Part shown: positions 24,202-31,661 of the stretch, one piece after another
Numbering within the stretch: position 1 is the first letter of the stretch
Layout: the number at the start of each line of letters is the position of its first letter
Assembly (NCBI GenBank): GCA_051881435.1
Contig: JBJEPW010000039.1
Coordinates: forward strand, 32,206-96,205
Length of the DNA: 64,000 bases
Source of the DNA: Fimenecus sp051881435
GTDB lineage: Bacteria > Bacillota > Clostridia > Oscillospirales > Acutalibacteraceae
Reading direction: 5' to 3'
Translations under genes and position numbers: made by a program
The notes under the pieces: generated by a model
The model's database searches: none
Told to the model about the DNA's origin: nothing
What the model saw: the letters and a program-made list of their open reading frames with translations, nothing else

Positions 24202-24608
24202 TTGTTATGGCTGTGGATTACGGCGACGCCCGCACGGGAATTGCAGTCTGTGACAAAATGCAGATTTTGGCTTCTCCCGTGTGCGTTATAAATGAGAAAG
24301 ATAAAAATATTCTCGCCGAAAAAATCAAGGCCTTGGCGATTGAAAAAAAAGCGGAAAGAATATGCGTAGGTCTGCCGCAGAATATGGACGGAAGCTACGG
24401 ATTTCGCGCTGACGCCTGCCGTGAATTCGGGGAGCTTTTAGAGGAAAAAACAGGGCTTGGCATTGTTTTTCAAAACGAAAGGCTTACTACCGTTTCTGCC
24501 CATAATATTCTCAATTCCGCCGATGTCCGCGGCAAAAAGCGCAAGGCGGTTGTTGACGCAGTTTCGGCAGTGTTGATTTTGGAGGATTACTTAAAAACTC
24601 TGAAATAA
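24198..24608 (+). CDS. ruvX: Holliday junction resolvase-like protein RuvX (YqgF)
   Basis: RNase H-fold nuclease of the YqgF/RuvX family, implicated in rRNA maturation or recombination. The 136-residue product has the conserved MAVDYGDARTGIAV start (catalytic Asp), VGLPQNMDGSYG, FQNERLTTVSA and KAVVDAVSAVLILEDYL with the C-terminal acidic residue. It starts inside the carB-like stop (ATGA), so the three genes carA-carB-ruvX form one transcription unit ending at a strong terminator. Confidence 0.93.
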   Translation: MIVMAVDYGDARTGIAVCDKMQILASPVCVINEKDKNILAEKIKALAIEKKAERICVGLPQNMDGSYGFRADACREFGELLEEKTGLGIVFQNERLTTVSAHNILNSADVRGKKRKAVVDAVSAVLILEDYLKTLK

Positions 24609-24612
24609 ACTC

Positions 24613-24661
24613 AGACGAAATACAAATAATGACAAATTAAATGCTTGATACCGTTTATAAT
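24613..24661 (+). promoter_or_regulatory. Candidate Spo0A-dependent promoter of spoIIGA-sigE
   Basis: ATGACA (24629-24634), 21 bases, TATAAT (24656-24661). A spacer of 21 rather than 17 resembles the long-spacer, Spo0A-activated spoIIG promoter of Bacillus (22 bases). AGACGAA at 24613-24619 matches the 0A box TGNCGAA at six of seven positions. The -10 lies in the loop of the ruvX terminator hairpin. Inferred, not proven. Confidence 0.5.
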
Positions 24662-24682
24662 TTACGGTATCAAGCTTTTTTT
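24642..24682 (+). terminator. Terminator after ruvX
   Basis: GCTTGATACCGT, a 9-base loop, ACGGTATCAAGC and a run of eight T. A perfect 12-base stem. Its loop contains the candidate spoIIGA -10. Confidence 0.92.
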
Positions 24683-24696
24683 GTGCGGTGATTTTT

Positions 24697-25503
24697 GTGA
24701 CTGTCTATGCGGATATTCTCATAATACTGAATACGTTGGTAAATTACTTTATGCTTCTGGCAGTTAAAAAAATTTCCCGTTCGCACACAAAAAGATGGCG
24801 TATAGCCTTGGGATCCTTCGTGGGCGGAGTATCGTCACTGCTGATTTTTTTTCAAAACCTCGGTGTTTTAATGACTGTACTTAAATTGCTTTCGGGCATA
24901 ATAATGATTTTTGTTTCCTTTGGATTTGACTCTTTTAAGCAGTTTTTAAAAAGAATTTTTTGGCTTTTTGCTATATGCTTTTTGTTTGGCGGAGTAAATT
25001 TTGCAATTTACATACTTTTTGATACCGACGCCGTGCTTTATACAAACGGAATTGTGTATTTTGATATAAATATGACATTTCTCGTAATTTGCACCGTGAT
25101 TTCATATGTGATAATCACAGTAATAACAAGACTTACCGATAAAAAAGCGCCGAAGTCAAAGGAATACTTTGTCACCGTGCAAAACGGCGGTAAAAGCGTG
25201 TGCTGTAATGCACTTATGGATACGGGAAACAGCCTTTGTGAGCCTTTTTCGGGCTATCCCGTAATTTTGGCGGGAAAAAGCGTTTTTAATAAACTGAACG
25301 GCGGTGAAACACCTGAAAAAATAAGGCTTATACCCGTTTCAACCGTGGGCGGCGAATCTCTTATCAAGGCTTTTCGCCCCGACTCTTTAACAATAGGTGC
25401 CTACACAACCGACAAAGTGTATATCGGTGAAAGCCTGACGCCTCATGAAGAATATAAAATTATTTTAAATATCAATCTTGAAGGAGAAATGCAAAATGGT
25501 TAA
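24697..25503 (+). CDS. spoIIGA: Sigma-E processing peptidase SpoIIGA
   Basis: Membrane-bound aspartic protease that cleaves pro-SigE in the mother cell after a signal from the forespore. The N-terminal half has five hydrophobic segments beginning TVYADILIILNTLVNYFMLL. The C-terminal half holds the catalytic DTGN (Asp 175 in ALMDTGNSLCEP) and the later IPVSTVGGESLIKAF segment. The GTG at 24697 is preferred because GGTGA lies 5 bases upstream; the GTG at 24688 would add three residues. The protein is 268 residues. It overlaps sigE by 8 bases, the standard spoIIG operon arrangement. Confidence 0.9.
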   Translation: MTVYADILIILNTLVNYFMLLAVKKISRSHTKRWRIALGSFVGGVSSLLIFFQNLGVLMTVLKLLSGIIMIFVSFGFDSFKQFLKRIFWLFAICFLFGGVNFAIYILFDTDAVLYTNGIVYFDINMTFLVICTVISYVIITVITRLTDKKAPKSKEYFVTVQNGGKSVCCNALMDTGNSLCEPFSGYPVILAGKSVFNKLNGGETPEKIRLIPVSTVGGESLIKAFRPDSLTIGAYTTDKVYIGESLTPHEEYKIILNINLEGEMQNG

Positions 25504-26200
25504 GTTAAAACTGCTTTTGAAAAAAATGTATCTTCTTGTGTTTAAAAGAGGCGCATATTATATAAACGGTCCCGCGGCGCTTCCCGCTCCGCTTACAAAA
25601 GAACAGGAGCAGGAGTTGAGCGAAAGGCTGGCACAGGGCGACGAAAAAGCCCGAGAGACGCTGATAGTTCATAATTTACGCCTTGTCGTATATATTGCTA
25701 AAAAGTTTGAAAATTCAGGCGTTAATATTGAGGATTTAATTTCCATCGGAACAATAGGGCTTATAAAATCCGTAAATACCTTTTGTCCCGGTAAAAATAT
25801 AAAGCTTGCCACATATGCTTCAAGGTGCATTGAAAATGAAATTCTAATGCATCTTCGCAAAATAGCGTCACAGAAAACGGAAATATCCCTTGATGAACCC
25901 CTTAACACCGATTGGGACGGAAACGAACTGATGCTCGCTGATGTGCTGGGCAGCGACGGCGATGAAATTAACCGCGAAATGGAGGAAGAAGACGAAAAAA
26001 GAGTACTTTTAAAGGTTATAGATACTCTCCCCGAAAGAGAAAAAACAATAATAGATATGCGTTTTGGGTTAAAAACAGGGGAGGAGCTTACTCAAAAAGA
26101 GGTTGCCGATATATTGGGCATATCTCAAAGCTATATTTCAAGGCTCGAAAAGAGAATTATTAAAAGAATAGGGGACAAAATGAAAGCACAGTGTAAATAA
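25496..26200 (+). CDS. sigE: RNA polymerase sporulation sigma factor SigE (pro-form)
   Basis: Early mother-cell sigma factor, 234 residues. The pro-sequence is visible (residues 1-20), with the processing region YYINGPAALPAPL matching the Bacillus pattern YYIGGSEALPPPL. Region 2 (HNLRLVVYIAKKF, EDLISIGTIGLIKSV, TYASRCIENEILMHLRK) and region 4 (LTQKEVADILGISQSYISRLEKR) follow. The ATG at 25496 is preceded by AAGGAG at a distance of 9 bases; the TTG at 25478 upstream would overlap that site. Immediately downstream of spoIIGA, its processing protease. Confidence 0.93.
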   Translation: MVKLKLLLKKMYLLVFKRGAYYINGPAALPAPLTKEQEQELSERLAQGDEKARETLIVHNLRLVVYIAKKFENSGVNIEDLISIGTIGLIKSVNTFCPGKNIKLATYASRCIENEILMHLRKIASQKTEISLDEPLNTDWDGNELMLADVLGSDGDEINREMEEEDEKRVLLKVIDTLPEREKTIIDMRFGLKTGEELTQKEVADILGISQSYISRLEKRIIKRIGDKMKAQCK

Positions 26201-26254
26201 TAGCAAATTTTGTTCAAAAATACAAAAAAAAGTATGTTAAAATATAAACAAATG

Positions 26255-26263
26255 TGATATAAT
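26255..26263 (+). promoter_or_regulatory. Extended -10 promoter of the GlpA-like operon
   Basis: TG-A-TATAAT at 26255-26263 with a weak -35 (TGTTAA) 17 bases upstream. It ends 53 bases before the start codon. Confidence 0.55.
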
Positions 26264-26316
26264 TATCGGGAAAATATCAAGGCATTAAAGTCTTGCAGAA
26301 AAAGAAGGGTTTGAAT

Positions 26317-27747
26317 ATGACTTACGATGTCGCTATTGTGGGCGCCGGTGTTGTAGGCGGACTTATTGCCCGTGAGCTCAGCCGCTTTAACATAAGTGTT
26401 GCTTTGCTTGAAAAGTGCAATGATGTTGCCATGGGTACCACAAAAGCAAACAGCGCTATTGTCCACGGCGGATTTGACGCGCAGAACGGCACATTGAAGG
26501 CAGAACTGAATGTTAAGGGTACCGCTATGATGCCCGAGCTTTGCAAAAAACTTTCGGTTCCCTTTAAAAACAACGGCTCACTCGTTGTTGCATTTTCCGA
26601 TGGGGAAATGGAGCATGTTAAAGCGCTTTATGAAAGAGGTATTAAAAACGGCGTTCCCGGTCTTTCCGTAATCGACCGTGATGAGCTTCGCAGAATTGAG
26701 CCCAACATCAGCGATAAGGCTGTTGGCGCATTGCTTTGCGAGAGCGCAGGAATTGTCTGCCCCTATGAATTGACCATTGCGGCAGTTGAAAACGCTGTAA
26801 CAAACGGCGTTGAGTTTATCAGAAATTGCCGTGTCAAGGGCATAAACCGCGTGGCTGATGAATATGTGCTTGATACTTCGGCAGGGGAGATTTGTGCCAA
26901 ATTTATCATAAATGCGGCAGGTAATTTCTCCGATGAACTTGCAAAAATGGCAGGAGACGACTCAATAAAAATTATTCCCCGAAAAGGCGAATACTACCTG
27001 CTTGATAAATCTGTCGGTAATCTGGCAGTTCATACTATTTTTCAGTGTCCCAATGAAATGGGCAAGGGAATTTTAGTAACTCCCACCGTTGACGGCAACC
27101 TGCTTATCGGTCCTACTGCAATAAATATTGATAAAAAAGACGATACCGAAACAACGCCCGAAGGTCTTGCAGAAATTGTGGAAAAGGCGTTAAAGTCAGT
27201 TCCCTCTGTTTCAGTACGAAACGCAATAACCTCCTTCGCAGGTGTGCGTTCGCATCCCGAAACCGACGATTTCATTATCGGTTGGAGTGAAAAGAACGAC
27301 CGTTTCTTAAATGTTGCGGGTATTGAATCCCCCGGTCTTTCCTCCGCTCCCGCCATTGCAATTCGCGTTCGTGAAATTTTAGGGGAAAAATTGGAACTTT
27401 CGGAGAAAGATAACTACAAAGAAACAAGAGAGGAGCCTGTGCGCTTCCGCCATATGAATGACGAACAGCGTGCAGAGCTTATTAAGAAAAACAGCGCATA
27501 CGGAAGAATTGTATGTCGCTGTGAAACAATAACAGAGGGCGAGATAATAGACGCAATTAAGGCTCCCGCAGGTGCTCGCGATGTTGACGGCGTAAAACGG
27601 CGCACGAGAGCGGGTATGGGGCGTTGTCAGGGCGACTTCTGCGGCAGTAAGGTTGTAGAAATACTTGCCCGTGAGCTTGGCGTTCCTATGAATGAAATCA
27701 CAAAATTCGGCGGCGAGTCGAAAATAATTTACGAAAGAACAAAGTGA
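26317..27747 (+). CDS. GlpA-like FAD-dependent oxidoreductase with C-terminal [2Fe-2S] domain
   Basis: A 476-residue flavoprotein of the DAO/GlpA group, likely anaerobic glycerol-3-phosphate dehydrogenase subunit A or a related 2-hydroxyacid dehydrogenase. The FAD-binding motif VAIVGAGVVGGLIARELSR is at the N terminus, and GTTKANSAIVHGGFDAQNGTL is typical of the family. The C-terminal domain CRCETITEGEI...GMGRCQGDFCG holds four Cys for a BFD-like [2Fe-2S] centre. The ATG at 26317 follows GAAGGG. It heads a three-gene operon with a second flavoprotein and a DUF1667 protein, the arrangement common in Clostridia, where DUF1667 sits in place of a membrane subunit. Confidence 0.85.
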   Translation: MTYDVAIVGAGVVGGLIARELSRFNISVALLEKCNDVAMGTTKANSAIVHGGFDAQNGTLKAELNVKGTAMMPELCKKLSVPFKNNGSLVVAFSDGEMEHVKALYERGIKNGVPGLSVIDRDELRRIEPNISDKAVGALLCESAGIVCPYELTIAAVENAVTNGVEFIRNCRVKGINRVADEYVLDTSAGEICAKFIINAAGNFSDELAKMAGDDSIKIIPRKGEYYLLDKSVGNLAVHTIFQCPNEMGKGILVTPTVDGNLLIGPTAINIDKKDDTETTPEGLAEIVEKALKSVPSVSVRNAITSFAGVRSHPETDDFIIGWSEKNDRFLNVAGIESPGLSSAPAIAIRVREILGEKLELSEKDNYKETREEPVRFRHMNDEQRAELIKKNSAYGRIVCRCETITEGEIIDAIKAPAGARDVDGVKRRTRAGMGRCQGDFCGSKVVEILARELGVPMNEITKFGGESKIIYERTK

Positions 27748-27757
27748 GGTGCTTATA

Positions 27758-29011
27758 ATGTTGGATTTTGATTTAGCCGTTGTGGGCGGCGGTCCCGCAG
27801 GAATGGCAGCCGCACTTAAAGCAAGAGAAAACGGTGTTGAAAAAATCGTAGTTCTTGAAAGAGCCGAAACTCTGGGCGGAATACTTGAACAGTGTATTCA
27901 TACAGGCTTCGGTCTTCACTATTTCGGCGAGGAGCTTTCAGGACCCGAATATGCAGGGCGTTTTATGAAACTGCTTGAAGATACGGATATTACCGTTAAA
28001 ACCGATACAATGGTGTTGGATATTGCTTCGGATAATACTGTTACCGCCGTAAATAAAAAGGACGGGCTTATTAAAATTAACGCAAAGGCAGTAGTCCTTG
28101 CAATGGGCTGCCGCGAACGCCCGAGAGGTGCTCTGAGCATTGCGGGAAGCCGTTGTTCAGGTATTATGACTGCGGGTACTGCACAGAAATATGTAAATAT
28201 AGACGGTTATATGCCCGGCCACGAGGTAGTAATTCTCGGCTCGGGCGATATAGGTCTTATAATGGCTCGCCGTATGACTTTGGAAGGCGCAAAGGTAAAG
28301 ATGGTCTGCGAGCTTATGCCTTATTCAGGCGGACTTACAAGAAATATCGTGCAGTGCCTTGACGATTTCGGAATACCGTTGAAGCTGAGCTGTACAGTTG
28401 TTGCAACTCACGGAAAGGACAGGCTTGAAGGCGTTACTATCGCAAAAGTTGATGAAAAACTTCGTCCCATTCCGGGCACGGAGGAGTATGTGCCTTGCGA
28501 TACCCTTATGCTGTCTGTCGGCCTTATTCCCGAAAACGAGCTTTCAAAGAATTCGGGGCTTGAGCTCGACCGTATTACAAACGGTCCCAAGGTTGATGAA
28601 TACCGTGAAACAGAGCACAAGGGCGTTTTTGCCTGCGGTAATGTTTTGCAGGTTCATGACCTTGTTGACTATGTTACCGAGGAAAGTCAGATTGCGGGCC
28701 TGGGTGCCGCAAAATTCATAAAGGGTGAAAAAATATCCTCTGAATGTGTTGCAACACAAGGCGTTGACGGCGTAAGATACATAGTTCCACAAAGAATTAA
28801 CTGCAAAACGGATTCCGATGTTAAGCTTTATTTCCGTGTGGGCGCCGTATTTAATAACGCTAAAATTATTGTTGAGTGCGACGGTAAAGAAATTCTTTCA
28901 AAGAAAAAGAAAAAGCTTTGTCCCGGCGAAATGGAGTATGTCACATTGAAACAGTCCGTAATAAACGGGCTTGCGGCAAATTCGGTTGTAACAGTCAGAG
29001 TGGAGGCGTAA
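27758..29011 (+). CDS. NAD(P)/FAD-dependent oxidoreductase partner of the GlpA-like protein
   Basis: A 417-residue two-dinucleotide-fold flavoprotein: FAD motif LAVVGGGPAGMAAALKA at the N terminus and a second nucleotide motif VVILGSGDIGLIMARRM near residue 160. GVFACGNVLQVHDLVD near residue 290 is the FAD-closing motif. A Cys (GGILEQCIHTGFGLHYF) follows the first motif. The last 90 residues extend beyond the core and resemble the extra domain of this operon family. It probably passes electrons between the GlpA-like subunit and a soluble carrier. ATG 27758 is chosen because GAGG lies 8 bases upstream. Confidence 0.85.
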   Translation: MLDFDLAVVGGGPAGMAAALKARENGVEKIVVLERAETLGGILEQCIHTGFGLHYFGEELSGPEYAGRFMKLLEDTDITVKTDTMVLDIASDNTVTAVNKKDGLIKINAKAVVLAMGCRERPRGALSIAGSRCSGIMTAGTAQKYVNIDGYMPGHEVVILGSGDIGLIMARRMTLEGAKVKMVCELMPYSGGLTRNIVQCLDDFGIPLKLSCTVVATHGKDRLEGVTIAKVDEKLRPIPGTEEYVPCDTLMLSVGLIPENELSKNSGLELDRITNGPKVDEYRETEHKGVFACGNVLQVHDLVDYVTEESQIAGLGAAKFIKGEKISSECVATQGVDGVRYIVPQRINCKTDSDVKLYFRVGAVFNNAKIIVECDGKEILSKKKKKLCPGEMEYVTLKQSVINGLAANSVVTVRVEA

Positions 29012-29014
29012 AAA

Positions 29015-29380
29015 ATGGAAAAAAGAGAGCTTGTCTGCGTGGCATGTCCTTTGGGATGCCCCATTACGGTTACGCTTGACGATAATAACAATGTTGCCGA
29101 TGTAACGGGTAACACCTGCAAGCGGGGAGACGCATACGCAAGAACGGAATGCACAAGTCCCACAAGAATGCTCACTACAACAGTAAAGGTTGAGTGCGGC
29201 AAAAAGGCTTATGTTGTGCCCGTAAAATCATCAGTTCCCATACCAAAGGGTATGATGATGGAGTGCATGGAAGTGATTAACAAATCTTCAATAAAGGCTC
29301 CCGTTAAAATCGGTGATATTGTAATTAAAAATATTCTCGGCACAGGAGCGGATATAATCGCCACTAACGACGCAGAATAA
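29015..29380 (+). CDS. DUF1667 domain protein (cysteine-rich redox partner)
   Basis: A 121-residue protein whose N terminus has closely spaced cysteines (CVACPLGCPITV, then NTCKRG and TECTSP), followed by KSSVPIPKGMMMECM. This is the DUF1667 family, always seen next to GlpA-like and FAD oxidoreductase genes. The cysteines probably hold an Fe-S or metal centre; the exact role is not established. Start 3 bases after the preceding stop, so it is translationally linked. The operon ends at the hairpin at 29393. Confidence 0.88.
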   Translation: MEKRELVCVACPLGCPITVTLDDNNNVADVTGNTCKRGDAYARTECTSPTRMLTTTVKVECGKKAYVVPVKSSVPIPKGMMMECMEVINKSSIKAPVKIGDIVIKNILGTGADIIATNDAE

Positions 29381-29392
29381 AAAACAGTAATA

Positions 29393-29427
29393 AAAAATGA
29401 CTTCTCTTTTGAGAAGCCATTTTTTTA
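29393..29427. terminator. Bidirectional terminator
   Basis: AAAAAATGACTTCTC, TTTT loop, GAGAAGCCATTTTTTT. A-run and T-run on either side let it serve both the DUF1667 operon (plus) and the convergent symporter gene (minus). Confidence 0.85.
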
Positions 29428-29448
29428 TGTGTATTAAATATTTTCACA

Positions 29449-31002
29449 TTATTCAGCAGAAGCATCTGCTTCGTTTTCAAGATTCTGAACTCTCTCACGG
29501 CGCTTGATTTCAAGCTCTTTGAGCATATTCTCTTTAAATTCACCGTGAACATTGAAGAACAGAAGAGTAATACCGTAAAGGAAACGGGCAATGGAGGGAA
29601 GCAAGCAGAAGATTGCCCAGAAGCCTGTGAGTATTTTAAGATTTGATTCGGGAACGATGTTGCCGAATTCGTCTTTTCTTGCAACATATCCGACTGCCGA
29701 AATAACAACACCGGAGAGGAGCTGAATAACAGAGTTTGCAGCTTTACCGAAATAGTTCTGAACAGTTTGAACGAGAGCCTCGTTTCTTACGCCGTTTTTC
29801 CACTCGCTGTAATCGTAAACATCGCCTTGAAGAACGCCGCCGGCAACATTCATAAGCTGGTTGGGAAGTCCGCAGATTGTAAGGCAGATAGTAATAACAA
29901 TAAGATTTACAATTTTATTTCCTCTGTCCCAATCAACAAGGAAGTTGCCGCCGAGACCGATAAGGAATGTGGCAAGGTAAGCCGCACCTGCAAAAATACC
30001 TGAAACAACCGATACATTTCTTGCACCGAATCTGCGGATAAGCTTTGGCGCCAAAGGTATCATAATGTAGTTGGGAATACCTGTAAAGAGTGATGCAATT
30101 GTACCGTGAAGCAGGTTCTTTGAGTTATGCATCCAATAAAAGCTCTCACTTGCAACGCCAACCGATTTAAAGCCGTTGAAGAAGCCCGCAAGAACAAACA
30201 CAAACATAGGTCTGTTTTTGAAAACATTTTTAAAGGATTCAATAACGCCGACCTCCTGCATCTGTTCACGGGAGGCGAGGGGCACACGCTCACGCATGGC
30301 GGAGAAGCCGTAAAACGCAGTAACAGCGGCGATGATTGAAAGTATAACCGCAAAGCCCGTATAGACATCCTGCATACCTACTGCATTGTTTGTCCATTTC
30401 GGCATGAATGTAACAAATACGGTTGCAATCGACGGCAGGAAGGTGCCGAAAAGCTCCATAAATTTCGATGTTGCAATAAGATTGTCACGCTCGTTAACAT
30501 TGGGGGTTATGTTGTAAAGCATAATTGTCCATGCTCCGAAATAGGACATACCCAGATTGTAAACGAAAATTGAGAATACGGTCCATACAACCTTTTGCCA
30601 CTCGTAAACAAGAAAAGCGGGAGCGGTGAACAGCATTATGTTTGCTATTGCCCAGAACGGCGTGGGTAAAATAAGCCACGGGCGGAGTCTGCCCCAACGG
30701 GTTCTTGTACGGTCGATAATCAAACCCGAAATTGAGTCGTCAACAGCGTCGTAAATTGACTCAATAAACATAATAACACCGTATGTACTTCCCGACATTC
30801 CGAGAAAGCTTATAACGAAGAACTGACGGAACGCGTTAACATACTGGCTTAGGTTTTTCTGACCGAAAGAGGTAAGCAGGAAAGCGAATATTTCGCGGGG
30901 ACGCAAATATCTTCTGTTTAATGAAGAAGCGCTTTCAACCTCGTTTTCAACATCCTCTGCTCTTACTTCCTCGGCAGCGGTGGTGTTTACCGAATTTTCC
31001 AA
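29449..31002 (-). CDS. GPH family sugar:cation symporter (MFS)
   Basis: A 517-residue transporter with 12 hydrophobic segments and the glycoside-pentoside-hexuronide (MelB-like) marks: YVNAFRQFF and VDDSISGLIIDRTRTRWGRLRPWLI in the first half. About 35 acidic N-terminal residues and a charged C-terminal tail are cytoplasmic. The substrate is probably a glycoside taken up with Na+ or H+, but it cannot be specified. The start is TTG at 31002 with AAAGGTG upstream on the minus strand; no ATG or GTG fits. It is transcribed alone, away from rnhA, and ends at the bidirectional terminator. Confidence 0.85.
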   Translation of the reverse strand: MENSVNTTAAEEVRAEDVENEVESASSLNRRYLRPREIFAFLLTSFGQKNLSQYVNAFRQFFVISFLGMSGSTYGVIMFIESIYDAVDDSISGLIIDRTRTRWGRLRPWLILPTPFWAIANIMLFTAPAFLVYEWQKVVWTVFSIFVYNLGMSYFGAWTIMLYNITPNVNERDNLIATSKFMELFGTFLPSIATVFVTFMPKWTNNAVGMQDVYTGFAVILSIIAAVTAFYGFSAMRERVPLASREQMQEVGVIESFKNVFKNRPMFVFVLAGFFNGFKSVGVASESFYWMHNSKNLLHGTIASLFTGIPNYIMIPLAPKLIRRFGARNVSVVSGIFAGAAYLATFLIGLGGNFLVDWDRGNKIVNLIVITICLTICGLPNQLMNVAGGVLQGDVYDYSEWKNGVRNEALVQTVQNYFGKAANSVIQLLSGVVISAVGYVARKDEFGNIVPESNLKILTGFWAIFCLLPSIARFLYGITLLFFNVHGEFKENMLKELEIKRRERVQNLENEADASAE

Positions 31003-31112
31003 TGCTCAATCACACCTTTTTGTAATATATGGATATATTAAATAATATACAAACAAAATATATCATATCAGGAAAAAATAATCAATAAAAATATTAAAAA
31101 ATGCGGTATATT

Positions 31113-31568
31113 TTATTTGCCCGCGGATAAATTGAGATAATATGCTACTGCAAGGCGGTCACAACGCTCATTTTCAGGGTGACCTGCATGCCCTTTTACC
31201 CAAACAAATTCATACTCGTGTTTGGAGAGTAAATCGAGGAGCTGTCCCCATAAGTCGGGGTTAAGAGCAGGCTTTTTATTTGATTTTATCCAGCCGTTTT
31301 TACGCCAGGCTTTCGCCCAGCCTTTTGTAATTCCGTCAACAACATATGATGAATCGGAGTAAATTTTAACGCGGCAGGGCCTTTTAAGGGCTTCAAGACC
31401 GTGTATTACGGCGGAAAGCTCCATTCTGTTATTGGTTGTTTGCATTTCGCCGCCGGAAAGCTCCTTTTCCTCTCCGTTACACCGAAGTATAGTGCCCCAA
31501 CCGCCCGGTCCCGGATTTCCCGAGCAGGCTCCGTCGGTAAACATTTCAACAAAAGTTAAATTTTCCAT
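31113..31568 (-). CDS. rnhA: Ribonuclease HI
   Basis: Removes RNA from RNA:DNA hybrids. The 151-residue protein has all four catalytic acids: Asp in MFTDGACSGNPGPGGWG, Glu in NNRMELSAV, Asp in IYSDSSYVVDG and Asp in NERCDRLA. It also has the basic handle region (GWAKAWRKNGWIKSNKKP) as in E. coli RNase HI, and WVKGHAGHPENERCD with the catalytic His. Upstream (minus strand) lies a 93-bp gap shared with the divergent nucleotidyltransferase-fusion gene. Confidence 0.96.
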   Translation of the reverse strand: MENLTFVEMFTDGACSGNPGPGGWGTILRCNGEEKELSGGEMQTTNNRMELSAVIHGLEALKRPCRVKIYSDSSYVVDGITKGWAKAWRKNGWIKSNKKPALNPDLWGQLLDLLSKHEYEFVWVKGHAGHPENERCDRLAVAYYLNLSAGK

Positions 31569-31661
31569 AAAAACCTCTGTATAAATAAAATTAACTATAT
31601 CAAAATAATTTTATCACGGATTATGATATAAAACAACACATAATTTGAACGGGGGATTTTT

